Shown in pieces: positions 1 through 11,727 of a stretch of 64,000 nucleotides of DNA. The notes beneath the pieces are model-generated. The model ran no database searches, was not told the DNA's origin, and saw only the letters and a list, made by a program, of their open reading frames with translations. Position 1 is the first letter of the stretch; the number at the start of each line of letters is the position of its first letter. Origin of the DNA: Luscinia megarhynchos (taxonomy: Eukaryota > Chordata > Aves > Passeriformes > Turdidae); contig CM067589.1 of assembly GCA_034336665.1 (NCBI GenBank), positions 5,349,511 to 5,413,510 of the forward strand, in the 5' to 3' direction. Made by a program: the position numbers and the translations under genes.

Positions 1-363
1 AGGGGGACCCGGGGGTGTTGGTCTGGGGGGTCCTGGGAGGGGGGAAGGGGGTCTCTGCTGGCGGTTCCCAGTCCAGCATAGTCCCGGTTACCGGGGGGGG
101 GGGATCAAGGGGCGGGTGAGGTCCGGCCTGGTCCTGGGGATTGCTCCGGGGGTGCAGAGCAGGGATGGGGGTCTCTGGGGGGTCCCGGCACGGCTCTATG
201 GGGTCGATCGCTCCCAGGGGTCCCCTACAGCGCCCAGGGTCCCGTGGGGGGCTGGGGGATGGCTGGGGGTGGTCCCGGGGTGGGTGATCCCCTCCCAGCT
301 CCCCCAGCGGGTCCCTGCGACCCTCCCGGACCCCCCAACCCAACCCCGCCCGCACCCCCGCAC

Positions 364-543
364 CTGGAGCGGCTCCGCGGCGGCCGCGAACAAGATGGAG
401 CCGGGCGGGGGGCGCGGAGCGGGGAAGGAGCGGGGTGGGATCGGGATGGGAGCGGGGAGGGAGCGGGGATCGGCCGGGCTCTGCCCCCGGCACCGCCCCG
501 CTCCCGCTCCGCAGTGCCCCGAGGGCCCTCTGCGCCTCCCCAA
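364..543 (-). promoter_or_regulatory. CpG island with putative first exon of the gene to the left
   Basis: Bases 100-550 are very GC- and CpG-rich. On the minus strand a GC-rich segment ends at 364 in a plausible splice donor (CTCCAG then gtgcgg), so this looks like the first, possibly non-coding, exon of a gene running leftwards out of the window. In human the gene beyond ARHGAP27 in this direction and orientation is MAP3K14, so that is the best guess, from synteny only. An open frame crosses the exon but shows no recognisable domain. The start of transcription is not visible. Confidence 0.4.
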
Positions 544-544
544 G

Positions 545-1190
545 CTCTAAAGTGCGTTCCGTCTATCCAAAAGCGTCCCAAAAGCACTCCCCACTGCACT
601 CCCGAAGAACCCCCTCGTCACAAAGTACCTCCTTGTGCTCTAAAGTGGCCCCAGCGCACGCCAAAGTGGCTCTGTTCTGTCCCAAAGCGCCCCTGCTGCG
701 CCCTCGAAGCATTGTCTTGTCCCCCTTGTGCCCCCAAATTTCCCCCCTGCCTTCCAAACAGTCCCTTTTCTATCCCCAGTTATGTCCCCGTTTGTCCCAA
801 AGTTTCTCAGTTGAATCCCATACTGTCCCCATTGGGTACCAAATCACCTCCCATGCACTCCTGTCCCTTTGTGTCCTGAAATAAGGACCCCAAATGACCC
901 CACTGCACCCCAAAGTGCCTCTGTCTTGTCCCAAAGAGTCTCCACTGCAGCCCAGCTTGGCCCCATCACATCCCCACATATCTCCACCACACCCCAAAGT
1001 GCCCTTTCTGTGTCCCCAAGTGTCCTCCAGCCATCCCTGTGTCCCAAACTGCTGCCATGTGCTGTCCTTACCGTGTTTTCAAAGCAAGGAACGTGTCTCA
1101 TGTCCCCCACACCTCCTCCTCCTGTCCCTGCCATGCTCTTTATTGTCCCCATTATATCCTAAAGCACTTCAGTCCCTTGCCATCCTTTTT
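545..1190. repeat. Degenerate minisatellite between genes
   Basis: Many imperfect repeats of a unit containing CCCAAAGTG or CCCAAAGC, spaced roughly 25-35 bases apart, fill the stretch between the left CpG island and the ARHGAP27 3' end. They create long open frames on both strands with no domain content. Bases 1190-1550 beyond them show no gene. Confidence 0.6.
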
Positions 1191-1554
1191 GCATCCCATC
1201 CAGTCCTGGTTGTCACCCAGCTCGCCATCATCATGACCCAAAGTTCCCCCACCCCAGGATGTGGCTCTGGGTGATGGGAACTCATGTCCCATGTGTGACT
1301 GTCATCACATCTCACTGTCTGTGGTGCCATTTGTGGTACCACAGTGTTTGGTGACACCAGCCAGGAATGGTGTCCCAGGTCACTGCTGTGTCCTGCAGTC
1401 TCAGGTCCCTTCATCCTCATAGGGTACAAAGGCCATGTGGTGTCCCCAAAGGTCACCAGGAGGCAAGGAGCACAGAGCCCCTGCTGTGCCACCCACGTCC
1501 CTGAGACATCCCCATCCTGCCAGCAACACCTGACCCTTGTGTCAGAATGGGCTC

Positions 1555-1560
1555 TTTATT
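1555..1560 (-). terminator. ARHGAP27: ARHGAP27 polyadenylation signal
   Basis: The minus strand reads AATAAA here, about 360 bases beyond the ARHGAP27 stop codon at 1921. It is the first canonical signal downstream, giving a 3' UTR of roughly 370-390 bases. The cleavage site is not determined. Confidence 0.65.
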
Positions 1561-1920
1561 TGGGAACGGGCTGGGGGCTCCAGCCATGGCCCTGCCTGGC
1601 CTCTCCCTGCCCGCCTGCCGGTGCCACCGCCCAGCAGGCACTGACACTCTCTGATCCCAGCTGGGAATGCCAGCCCGGCGAGCTGGGCACTGCAGGGCTG
1701 CACTGACCTCGGGGACCCACTGAACCCCCCACACCCGTGCGGCTCCACCCCCTGGATGGGTCCCCAGTGCGACAGGGTGGCCAAGCCCCGCCCCGAGCCG
1801 GGTCACTGCGCCGCCCTTCATGGAGCCACCACCAAGGTGACACACGGCCAAGTCCTTCCCGGAGATGCTGCTCCATCAAGTCCCCACTGCTGGACTTGTC
1901 CTCGCAGATGTCCCCAGGGC

Positions 1921-3926
1921 TTATCCCTCGGGGAAGATGTATCCGTAGTGGTTGAGGATGTGCTCCACCACCTGGTTCTGGAAGACCATGTGCATGGCCA
2001 TGCTGCTCTCCTCACTGGCCGGCCGCAGCAGCGTGGGGACCGAAGACGATGGCGACGCTCTGCACCGACATGCGGTTCTCCTCCTTGTGCTCCACCACCC
2101 TGCAGGGACAGGGGACGTGTCACCAGCACGGCCCTGACCCTGGCGACTGTCCCCAGAGTCGTGTTCTGCCTCCCTGCAGCAGGCTGGGTTTGGGGGAACA
2201 AGGGGGTGTCACCTGCAGAGGTGGCGGAAAAGGACCTTCATGGTGTCGTGGTGGGCGGCTGGCAGGGACAGCACCAGGTCCCGCATGCAGCGGCCCCGTA
2301 GGGCCAGGTCTTGGATCTCTGCCAGGGAGGGAGGGCACAGTGGGGTGCTGGCTCCAGCAGTCACAGTATCCCTGTCCCAGCCCTCCATTCCCATCCTCAT
2401 CCCTTTCTAGTCCCCAATCCCATCCTTATACCCTTCCCCATCCCATCTCCATTCCATCCCAGCTCCCATCCTTGTCTCCATCCCATCCCATCCCATCCCA
2501 TCCCATCCCATCCCGTCCCATCCCGTCCCATCCCATCCCATCCCATCCCATCCCATCCCATCCCATCCCATCCCATCCCATCCCATCCCATCCCATCCCG
2601 TCCCATCCCATCCCATCCCATCCCATCCCATCCCATCCCATCGTCTGTCCCTGTCCCTGTCCCTCACTGATGGCAGCGATGAACTTGTCGAAGTGGCTGA
2701 AGGGGATGAGTGGCTCCGGGAGCTCCCTCAGGAAGAGCTTCAGTGCCCCGGTGACAACGTGGATGTCTTCCCAGCGCCCATCATCCAGGTCCAGATGCTC
2801 GTCTGGGGGCGGAGCAGCATCTCAGGTGTGTCCAGAGACCCAGGCATGGGTGGGGGTCGCTGGCTGCCCTGTCCCCAAGCCCAGCCTTGTCCCTCTGCCC
2901 CTGAAGGGGGTTATACCCCATTATCCCTCCCTGCCATCACAGGTGACCGTACCGTGCTCCACCTTGTAGCGCAGTTTCTGGATGGTGGCCAGGTTGCCAC
3001 TGACCCGGTACAGCCCATCAATGTCCAGACCTGGGCAGATGGAGATGGGGGAAAGCTCCCAGTTAAACAGTCCACCATGGGATGGGACATTAGACACTCT
3101 TGAGGGAACTCCAGATCCCCAGGTGTCCTTGCTGTCCCCTGGAGGATGTCCACGGCCAGGTGGCACATGGTGACAGTGGCCAGTACAGCTGTGTTGGTGC
3201 CCACAGTAGCCAGCACCAAGCTTCCAAGGAAAACCCAAACATCCCATGTAGGCTGTCCCCAGAGCTGTCCCCATCTCCCCCTCCTGGTGCCCCAGGCTGT
3301 CCCTGTCCCCAGGGGGGTACCTCTCCTCTCCACAGTAGAGATGCACTGCAGGACGAAGTGTGGCACTGTCGCCCGCTCCCGCTCACACAGCACCAGCAGC
3401 GAGCAGCCAAAAACCTGGTCTAGGAACACAGCGGGGACATGAGCATGACCAAGGGACACCAGGCGGGTGGCTAGTGGGGGACAGGGTTGGGGACAGACGG
3501 TCTTGTTCCCATAGGAGTGTCCCACGAGGGTGACTGGAGGTGATGGGACATGCCCCAGCCCATCACCAAGACGTTGGGTCAAGATTAGGCTTGGTCACTC
3601 AGCCCGGTGTCCCAGCTCCACCCCCGGCTGTCCCAGCTCCGTTCCTGGCTGTTCCCACCTGCCCTCCAGCCTGGAGACATTCCCAGGGATTCAGCCCCAT
3701 TCCAGCATCCATCCTTGACAGGCCCTGTCCCGACATCCCATCCCAGCACCCACTCTGGATTTACTCTCATCCCAGCACTCCCCGACCCAGGCCCCCTCAC
3801 ACCCACCCTTGATGTAGCCCCTCTCCCGCAGGGATTGCAGCGTCGGCCGCCTCTGCAGGAACTTGCGGAGTTTGTTCCGGACTCTGTTGGTGTCACTCTC
3901 GGCAGTGCCCGTCACCTGCCCGGCCG
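1921..3926 (-). CDS. ARHGAP27: ARHGAP27 RhoGAP-domain exons
   Basis: Six exons (3926-3807, 3419-3321, 3030-2953, 2802-2668, 2318-2213, 2099-1921) encode the catalytic domain. The first carries the QRRPTLQSLRERGYIK lead-in typical of the family. The arginine finger lies in GLYRVSGN, with its codon at 3007-3005 (about residue 694), so catalysis is expected to be intact. The last exon should read through VFGP into a leucine-rich stretch, but a run of four G on the plus strand (2035-2038) where three are expected shifts the frame about 38 codons before the in-phase TAA at 1921. The end FPEG-stop is visible in the shifted-back frame. Confidence 0.9.
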
Positions 3927-6900
3927 CTGGCGGGGACGGGGCACAGGTCAGCACCGTTCCGAGGGGCCGAGGGGGCGCCCCCGGCCCGTCCCAGCCCCGG
4001 GACGCGCAGGTGGGTGGGTGGTTTTGCCGGGGCTCCCGTGCCCATCCCGGGCGCTCACCTGCCCTCCTCTCCTCGCCGCCCCCCAGCTTCTCGCGGGAGC
4101 CGAACTCAGCCCGAATTTCGGCCTCCTCCTCCGCGGGGATGTCGGAGCCCTGAGGAAGGGGAGCCGTGAGCCGCCGGGGCCGGGCCCGGGGCGGGTGCGG
4201 GGGGCAGGGGGCCGTGCTCACCCTCCGGCCGATGCTGTCGGCGATGGCCCGGTGCCAGCCCGCGATGATCTGCTCCGAGTCGTGCTGGATGAGGAATTCC
4301 GAGCCCTCCCGCGTCCGCAGCTGCCGCAGCAACAGGCAGAGGTCAGGGAAAGGGCACGGGGCTGCCGCAACCAGCCGGATTTGGGAACCAGGATGTGGCT
4401 GAGCCCGGCACCAACTCCGATGGCTCAAAAAGGAGCCATGTGCGGGGAGCTGGAGCGGCTGGAGCGGCTCCCTCCTGTGCAAAGCCCCTCTGGGAGCCAG
4501 GATGTCCCCGGGTGACTTCTCTGCCCATCAGAACGGGACAGTGACCGGCAGTGCAGTGTCCCTGTGCTCCCACCCTGGCACGTCCTCAGTGTCCCCACTT
4601 CCACCTCCTGCACCACTGCTGGGACGAACTGGGCAGGTGTGGCATTGCTCTATGGGCCACGTGTGGACCCTGGGGTGCGACCAGTGTCCCTCCTGCTGTC
4701 ACCTGCTCACCTCCAGAACATTCTTCTTGCTGGACTTGTCCCTGCCGGCCCAGGTGAGGGTGGCCCCGCGCAGCTCCACTGTGTGCTCGGGGGTGGTCAG
4801 GGTGCCAGGGTGCTTCTGTGGGAACAAGGGGATGAGGGTGGCACCTGCCCAGAGGGGACAGGGACACCGTGATCCTGCTGGGGAGTGTAGGCTGCCCTCC
4901 TCTAGAAAGGCAAGGTTGCCAGATGTCCTCTATGGGACTCCCTCTGTCCCCTCCTACGGTCTCTGTGAGACTAGGACATGGGACTGCTGTGGTGGGGTGA
5001 GGTCACAGCCACTAACTTGGGGGCTGCCATCACCTCAAAGGACATTACCAGCCCTCCCTAGGGATCCCGGTGAGCTCCAGCTTTGGGTTCCCTCTCAGTG
5101 ACATTGCAGGAAGAGGGTGGCTGCCCCCAAGGAGGGAGATTTTGCAGGGGGAGAGCATCAGACCCACTGCTTCTCCCCATGCTCTGGGTTTTGGGGTGCT
5201 TTGGCCACAGTCCCCGTGCCCCAAGAGCCTCTGGACTCCCAGACAGAGCCCTGAAACCTCGAGGTGAGGCCAACACTGACTCCCCCAGCTAAGGGTCCCC
5301 TGTCCTCCCCCCACCCACTGTCAATGTCACCATAGGGTGTTGCAAGACCCACAGCAACTTCTGCATCCGGCAGCAGCTGCTGGGCACTGGGGGGGAACTG
5401 GACTGGGGGGGGGACTGGAGACAGCTCTGCTTCCTCCTTCTGGCTCCCACCTGCTCTGGGTGCTCCCTGCAGGGAGGGTGTGTATGCTGGGGGGTTAAGC
5501 AGACATGTCCCAGTGCTGGGGTCCCTGTTCAGGGCACCTGCCCTGGCCTGTGGGTCCTGGTCCCATCCTATGTGTGCTGGTCCCCATCTTGCAGCTTTGA
5601 CCCCATCCTGTGGATCCTTGCTCTATCCTATGCTGGTCCTACCCTGCAGATGCTGGCCCCATTCTGTGGGTGCTGGCCACAGCCTCCCTCCCCCAAGAGC
5701 CTCCACACACCCTGAACAGAGCCCTGAACCTCCACCCCAGAGGTGAAGCCAGCACTGTGTTCCCTGTGGGTGCAGCCCCTATCCTACACACTGGCTGCAT
5801 CCTGTGAGTCCTTGTCCAGTCCCATGGGTGCTGGCCCTGTCCCATGGGTGCTGGCCCTGTTCCATGGGTGCTGGCCCTTTTCTATGGACGCTGGTCCCAT
5901 CCCATGGGAGCTGCCCTGCCCCAAGGCTATTGGGGCTCTTACCAAGGCACTGGCAGCTGAGTGTTTGGAGTCCTTGAAGAAAGTGAGGATTCCCCCTTCC
6001 AGAACTGTCCAGGATGAGCTCCAGTTCTTCCTGGGGAGAGAGCAGGGGTCACACAGTGGGATAGCACAGCCCCTACCCCTGCTGGACTCCAGTGCCAGGG
6101 GACACCGGGTTGTTCTTACCGGAGCCGCTTCCCTCTGTCCACTGTCTTGGTCCGGTTAAGCACCCCGGCTTTTTCAAGGCTTTTAAACTGGAAAGTAAAG
6201 GTGGGGGTGTCAAATTTGCCCCTTGCTGTCCCTGGTGCTGGGGTGAGGGCAGGCTGGGTGCCCCCCTTCTCCTCCTTGCTGCCTGCTGCTGGTGACACGG
6301 TGCCGTGCCAGGCGAAGCGCCCGCTGTCCTGGCTGGAGCCGCTGCTGGCCCGCTCGTGGCGGCCGCCCGATGGCACCTGGGCAGGGAAGGGTCAGGTGAT
6401 GCCCGAGGTGGCTCTGCCAGGAGGGGGCTGTGCTGTGCACCCACGGCACCCCAGAGCCCCTGCAGCCCCTGCTCTGGGGGCTTGTGAGGATGTTTATCCC
6501 TGGCAGTCACCCCTGTCTGCATCTTCGTCCCTGATCCTGTCCCCCCATTGTTGTCCTTGTTCATAACCCATCCCTGTCCCCATCCCAGTTCCTATCCCTG
6601 TGTTCATCCCTTCTCCATTCCCTATCCCTTTCCATTTCCCTGTCCCCATCCCCATCCTCAACCCTGTCCCAATCCCTGCTCCCATCCCTATCCCGTACCG
6701 TGTCAGGGGCAAAGTGCTCGGGGTAGAACGTGATTCCCTCGGGGTGGCTGTGCCTGTACCAGCCCGGGGGTGACCCCAGCTCCTCGGGGTGCCTTGGAGA
6801 CAGGCAGAGAGAGGCCCCCTGATCATATGAGCCCACCGGCGAATAGTCCTCCTCAGGATAACACTCCAGCTCATCTGGAGACAGCTCGGGATAATCCGTT

Positions 6901-9900
6901 TCTGGAGTGGGTGGCTGGAGAGAAGAGACAGTTCTTGTGCCCAACCAAGAGATCTGCATCCCTGTGTTGCTCACCCACGTGGGGGCTGCCCCATCTCCAT
7001 CATCTCCATTCCCATCTCTGTCTCCATTCCCCTCCACCTCATTCCCATTCCCATTCCTGTTCCCATCTCCATCTCAGTCCCATTATGTATTCCCACCTCC
7101 ATGTTCATCTGCACCTCCATCTTCATTCTCATCCCTGTCTCCCACCTCCAACTTCATCCCTGTCTCCATCTCCATCCCATCCCCGTTTCCATCTCCATTC
7201 CCCTCCCTTCCATCCCTGTATCTGTTCCCATCTCCACTTTCTCCTGTCTTCATCTTCATTCCCCATCTCCATCTTCATTTCCATATTCTTCTCCTTTGCA
7301 TCTCCCATCCTTTCTCAGTCTTCAGCTCTGCCTCCATTGTCATCCCATCCCTGTTTCCATCTGCATTCTCATCCTTTCCTGCACCCCTGTATCCATACCC
7401 ATGTGCGTCTTCACCTCCATTCCCATCTGTCTCCTTCTGTTACCATCTCCACCTCAATCTCCACCTTCATTGCATCTCCCACACCTTTCTCAATCCCAAT
7501 CTCTATCTCTGTCTCCATTTTCATCCCATACCTTTTTCACCTCCATTCCCATCCCTGTCTCTGCCCCCATCCCAAGCCCATCCCCGCGCCTCGCCGGGTG
7601 CTCACCCTCTGCTCCATGGGACCGTACCACGTCCCCCCAGGGTGAATCTCCCGGGGGCTGCCTGTGTCTCCTGCAGTGGGGGGGTCCCACGACGTCTCAC
7701 CTGTCACTGAATTATAGAAAAAAGTCTGTCCGCTTCCTTCATCCACGTGCTGTTCCCACTCGGGAAGCTCCGGGCTGTGTGCGAGCGAGGAGGCGGGAGA
7801 GGCAGCTGGACTCACTCCATCGGCCGCCTGCCCGAAGGGACAATCCCACGTGGTCTCGCCCGTCACAGGGTTATAATAAAACAAATGTCCACTGTCCGTG
7901 TCCGTGTGGGTTTCCCAGTCCGACACGGAGCCGCCAGGCTCCTCTGGGGCCGAGCTGGCAGTGCTGGCCTCCTCCCGCAGCTCCTGGATATTGAGGTAGA
8001 TGGGATCAGGTGTCTCCTCCGACTCCCTGTGTACCTGGGGGAACACGGGTGTGTCACTGCTGCAGCTGGGATGGCATTCCTGGGATGTCCCCAGTGTGGT
8101 GTCCGGGAGGCCGACGGGTGAGGCGCCGAGGAACAGATCCTGCCCTGGCTGCCGGGTTGCCCCCTGCCTGGACCCCCAAAAGCGTGGGGCAGGAGATGCC
8201 ACTGATGGGGTGTAGGAGGCCAGGAGGTGGAGAGGGGCACCCACAGCACCCAGAGTGGGGCACATGGAAGGACACGGAGGTCCCCAGTGCCAGCACCTGT
8301 GTCACTGCTGCCTGTGTCACCTGCTGATGGCAGCACCCTCACAACCAGCACCACGTCACTGGCACCTGCACGACCCATGGTGTGCAGCACCCACATCAGC
8401 ACCTGCATCACCAGTATCCGTATCACCCACATCATCAAAACCCGTGTCCCTGGTACCCACTCATGCAGCACCTCCATCACTGGTACCTGCATCACCTGCA
8501 TCATCCACACCTGCATCACTGGTACCTGCATCACCCCCTGGATACAGCACCCACAGCACTGGTGCCTGCACCACCTGCTCTGTGCAGCACCCACATCACT
8601 GGCACCCAAACCATGAACATCCACAATTTCTGCACTGCTATCTGCCGCCCCAACACCTCCAACCTACTGATCCCCTGCACTCCCAGCCTCTGCTCCCACC
8701 TCTTCAGAAACAGCACCCCAAAACTCACATCCATCTCGCCCATGCTTGCACCCCAGCACCCTCATCATCCGCACCCTGAAACACTTCTAGCACCCACAGC
8801 CCCGGCCTCCCACCCAGAGCCGGATGCCAAACCAGACAGTGCTATCACCACATCCCAAAATAGCATCGCCAGCACCAGCCTGGCTGATCCCCACCCGTAG
8901 GGATGCTTGGGGTAGGGGGATGTGTCCCCTGGGACCATTAGCGTGCTGCCAGTGGGGAACCCCCTCCTATCACCCTTTGATCTCCCCAGTTTTACAGCCT
9001 GAGTCTCTCACTAATGGCTGTGGGGACAAAGGTCCCAACTCCAGCCCTGCCCATCACCATGAGGGAGGTGACTCATGAGTGGGTGCACTGTCCTTGGGGA
9101 TACCCTGGATCAGAGTGGGACAGCAGATAGATGACACCCCTCATCCTCTCCCCATTACCCCAGGACCCCCACACCACGGTGAGCAGGGCCAGAAACCACC
9201 AGGGGGTCTGCCCTCCTCCTGGGGACAAGGGACATGGGGGTGGCAATGGGGGATCCCTGGCACAGAGCCCCCACAGCAACTCTCTCTCCCCCATGTGTGC
9301 ATCCCTGGGGGTTTCTCATCCCCAGGGGCAGCTGGGTGCCCCTCCCTGCTTTAGGGTGGGCATTGTGGCACCTGCCAGTGCCCACAAACCTCCAGGGAAA
9401 CCCAAGGGGGAGCCTGGAAAGGAGTGACCCCAAAACACCCCCATCCCTTGGCTGGGTGCACCTTTGGGTGCTGCCTACCTTCCCCAAGTGCAGCAGCTGC
9501 AACGCCCTGCTCCAGGCCGGCTGCGGCCCCCCCCGCGCCCGGTCACCCATGGTGGGGACACACACTGGGGGCAGCAGGGTGGGGACAGCCGAGGGGACAC
9601 CGCGAGGCTCCGGCAATGCCACCGGCACCCCGAGCCGGGCCCTGCACCCACCGCGCTTCCTGCCGGGGATCGAGGAGCGGAAGAGACGCCAGGGCGGAAC
9701 TGGCTTCTCTGGGGGCTGTTGTCACCTGTCAGCCACAACCTGCCACTCGTCACCCGCTCCGGCAAAGACAGGGCCAACAGAGCAGGAATTGCTTCAGGAT
9801 GATGCTGAGCAGGAATTGCACTGGGATGATCCCCCCAAATTTCGGGTGGTCCATCTGGCGTCACACTGTGCCACCAGGAAGCTGATTGCGTCCTCACATG

Positions 9901-11727
9901 AGCAGGATCATCCCAGCCCACGGGGGTGGGGGGCGCAGATGGTGGCAGGACTGATGCCACCATGATCCTGCCATGCCCAGTGCCATATGGTTTTGGCACT
10001 GGTTGGATTTAGGAGGGAAGGGGAAAGCTCCCGTGGTGGCACTAGGGTTGGGAACCATGCTGGGTCACCCCCGGAAGGGGGTCGGTAGCTTTGGCTGTGA
10101 AAAGAGCACAGCTGGGGGCACAAGATGTAAAATGGGGTGTAAAACACAGCCCCCAAACACCAATATCCCATTTCCTCCAGCAACTCCCCCACGTGGCACA
10201 ATCCCTCCAGCTCCCCCTTGGAGTGGGGGACATCCAGGCTTGGGGTGCTCCAGGTGTCTGGGGTTACTCCAAAGTGAGGTGCTCACGGATAAGTGAGGAG
10301 GGGACAAGGTCGTGGGACCCACCCCTCTGCCTCCACTCTCTCATCCCCTGTACCCCAGCCCGTGTTGCTGGCAGGTGAGCAGCCAGGGGGGAGCCCCACC
10401 CTTGGGTGCCCCCATTGGGGAGGTGCAGCCCAGGGGGTGCTGGGCAGAGCCTTTTGTTACTTACTGCTGTGGGGTCAGCGTGGGTTTGGGGTGTAGGGGC
10501 GCTGGCCTGTGCCGGGGTGCACCCAGCACCCACCTCGGTCAATGGGTGCTGCGCCCAGGTGAGGCTCCCGCCCCGGCAGGGAGGAGCTGCTGAGCTTCCC
10601 TGTTAACCCCTTTCTGCCTCCTCTCATCCCGGAATGCTCTGGGAACCTCAGGAGGACACTCCACCCACCCGGTTGACACCGAGCCCCGAGCGCCACGGAC
10701 TACGGGGGGGGCTGGGAGAGCCCAGGAATGCCCATGATGGTGGGGGAACTGAGGCACAGGCCAGGGAGCTGAGGGTAGAAGGTGTGCGAGGGGGTCCCTG
10801 TGTGGGGGGTCACTCACACCCCCGAAATGGTTAATTCTGGCAAACTCCTATGGTGTGGTCACCTGCAGGTTTGTCAATGGGGTCAGCTCGGTGGGGAAAC
10901 GTGGCTGCAGTGCCAGGTGTCACCCCGCTCTGTGCTGGGGGTCACAGGGTCACGGCGGGGGAACACAGCCATTGAATCAGCCGAGGGGCCCGGCTCAACA
11001 TCCTTACCCGCTAACCCCCTCCCAGCGCAGCTTTTAGGGACAGCAGTGGGGATGTCACCTTACCTGAGAGGCGGGGCCGGCCCCAGGACACCTCCTGGCC
11101 ACGTCCCTGTCCCTGCCGGAGGCGCAGAGGGTCTCGGAGCGGCTCTTCCCGAGCGGCCGAGCATGTCCTGGGGGGTCCCCCCGTGCCCCCATGGCAGTGG
11201 CACTGCGTGCTGCTGGTGTCACCCGCGCCAGGTCATCCAGGGAGTGCGAAGGTCTCACAGGCTCAGCGGGGTGCGGGGTCAGCCCCGTGAGGACCCGAAA
11301 AGAGCTGAGTGATGAAGGTGAGTCCCTCCTGGGCACCGAGTCCCTGCGGGGCACCGAGTCCCTGCGGGCCACCGGGCACTCTCCTGCCGGCTCCCCCGGC
11401 TCGGCGGCGCCGATGAATCGATACTCGTAGGCTGGCGGGGGCTGAGGGACGAGCGTGGCCGGTTCTGTCGCAGCATGTCCCGATGGAGGGGGCTCAAGCG
11501 GGGCTGGGGCGGCGATGGGCGGCAGCTCCTTGACGTACTGAGCCGGGATGTAGAAGGGTCGGGCGTCCCCGCTCCTGCGGACGTGCCACCAGTGCGGGTT
11601 GGTGCGTTTGAGCAGGACGTAGCGCTCGTTGGGTTTGATGGAGACCAAGGGTGCCGTCCTTGGCGCGGTACTCGAAGCCGTACTCCACCAGCACCAGCGC
11701 CTCCTCCGCCGGCCCCGCCGCCTCCAT
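1921..11727 (-). CDS. ARHGAP27: ARHGAP27: Rho GTPase-activating protein 27 (SH3-WW-WW-PH-RhoGAP)
   Basis: Family role: GTPase-activating protein for Rac/Cdc42-type GTPases, linked to endocytic trafficking (CAMGAP1). Coding exons on the minus strand, 5' to 3': 11727-11064, 8034-7606, 6914-6699, 6376-6299, 6187-6120, 6030-5943, 4815-4711, 4320-4222, 4149-4059, 3926-3807, 3419-3321, 3030-2953, 2802-2668, 2318-2213, 2099-1921. All have AG acceptors and GT donors with agreeing phases. After removing one base from each of two apparent insertions the total is 2553 bp, or 850 residues; human is about 889. SH3 is near residues 8-68, WW domains near 259-289 and 311-340, PH near 465-590, RhoGAP near 655-845. 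The start chosen is the first Met before the SH3. As written, single extra bases at 11647-11648 and 2035-2038 shift the frame. The 6376-6299 and 6187-6120 exons lie in one open frame and could be a single exon. Identification rests on domain order and remembered human sequence. Confidence 0.93.
2478..2642. repeat. (TCCCA)n microsatellite
   Basis: About 33 tandem copies of TCCCA with a few G-for-A variants. The array ends about 25 bases from the ARHGAP27 exon that starts at 2668, so it lies in the intron just downstream of that exon's donor. It makes long artificial open frames on both strands. Confidence 0.95.
4222..6187 (-). CDS. ARHGAP27: ARHGAP27 PH-domain exons
   Basis: Exons 6187-6120, 6030-5943, 4815-4711 and 4320-4222 encode the PH domain. 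The lead-in contains EKAGVLNRTKTVDRGKRLR, followed by a WTVLEGG strand, a KNVLE strand and the closing helix around AGWHRAIADSI. The PH domain is expected to bind phosphoinositides. Exon 4149-4059 then encodes an acidic linker to the RhoGAP domain. Introns here (4816-5942) hold degenerate repeats of a GGTGCTGGCCC-like unit around 5500-5930 and no gene. Confidence 0.88.
6540..7590. repeat. Degenerate CCATCTCCATTCC-type pyrimidine repeats in ARHGAP27 introns
   Basis: Two blocks (about 6545-6695 and 6985-7580), split by the exon at 6699-6914, consist of diverged tandem copies of CATCCC, CATCTCC and CATTCC units. They make long pyrimidine-biased open frames with no domain. The plus strand is the pyrimidine strand, so the ARHGAP27 transcript is purine-rich here. 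Confidence 0.85.
7606..8034 (-). CDS. ARHGAP27: ARHGAP27 double WW exon
   Basis: One 429-bp exon in phase 0 at both ends encodes two WW domains. The first begins DWETHTD and ends at TTWDCPF; the second begins PEWEQHVDEG and ends at TSWDPP. Both keep the two tryptophans and the aromatic pair (FYY, FFYN) that bind proline-rich ligands. A YLNIQEL stretch lies upstream of the first WW. The acceptor is at 8035-8036 and the donor at 7604-7605. Confidence 0.93.
8330..8640. repeat. Degenerate CACC/CATCACTGGTACCTG minisatellite
   Basis: Imperfect repeats built from GCACCCACATCACTGG and TACCTGCATCACC units occupy the ARHGAP27 intron. Several open frames cross it but have only repeat content. The rest of the intron (8640-9478) shows no gene. 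Confidence 0.7.
9479..9550 (-). CDS. ARHGAP27: Candidate alternative first coding exon of ARHGAP27
   Basis: On the minus strand an ATG at 9550 opens 24 codons (MGDRARGG... to LLHLGK) and ends in a good donor (GAAG then gtaggc). The exon is 72 bp and ends in phase 0, which fits the phase-0 acceptor of the WW exon at 8034. The surrounding 9500-9700 is CpG-rich. Together this suggests an internal promoter for an isoform lacking SH3. Human ARHGAP27 also has a shorter isoform. No homology was recognised for these 24 residues. Confidence 0.4.

Noticed and set aside
2397..2670. Open frames made of MGWDG or SHPIP repeats
   Set aside because: Translation of the (TCCCA)n microsatellite in several frames; no gene.
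6770..7994. Long Ser/Pro/His-rich plus-strand frames
   Set aside because: They cover the CATCTCC repeats and antisense of ARHGAP27 exons; no domain or start context.
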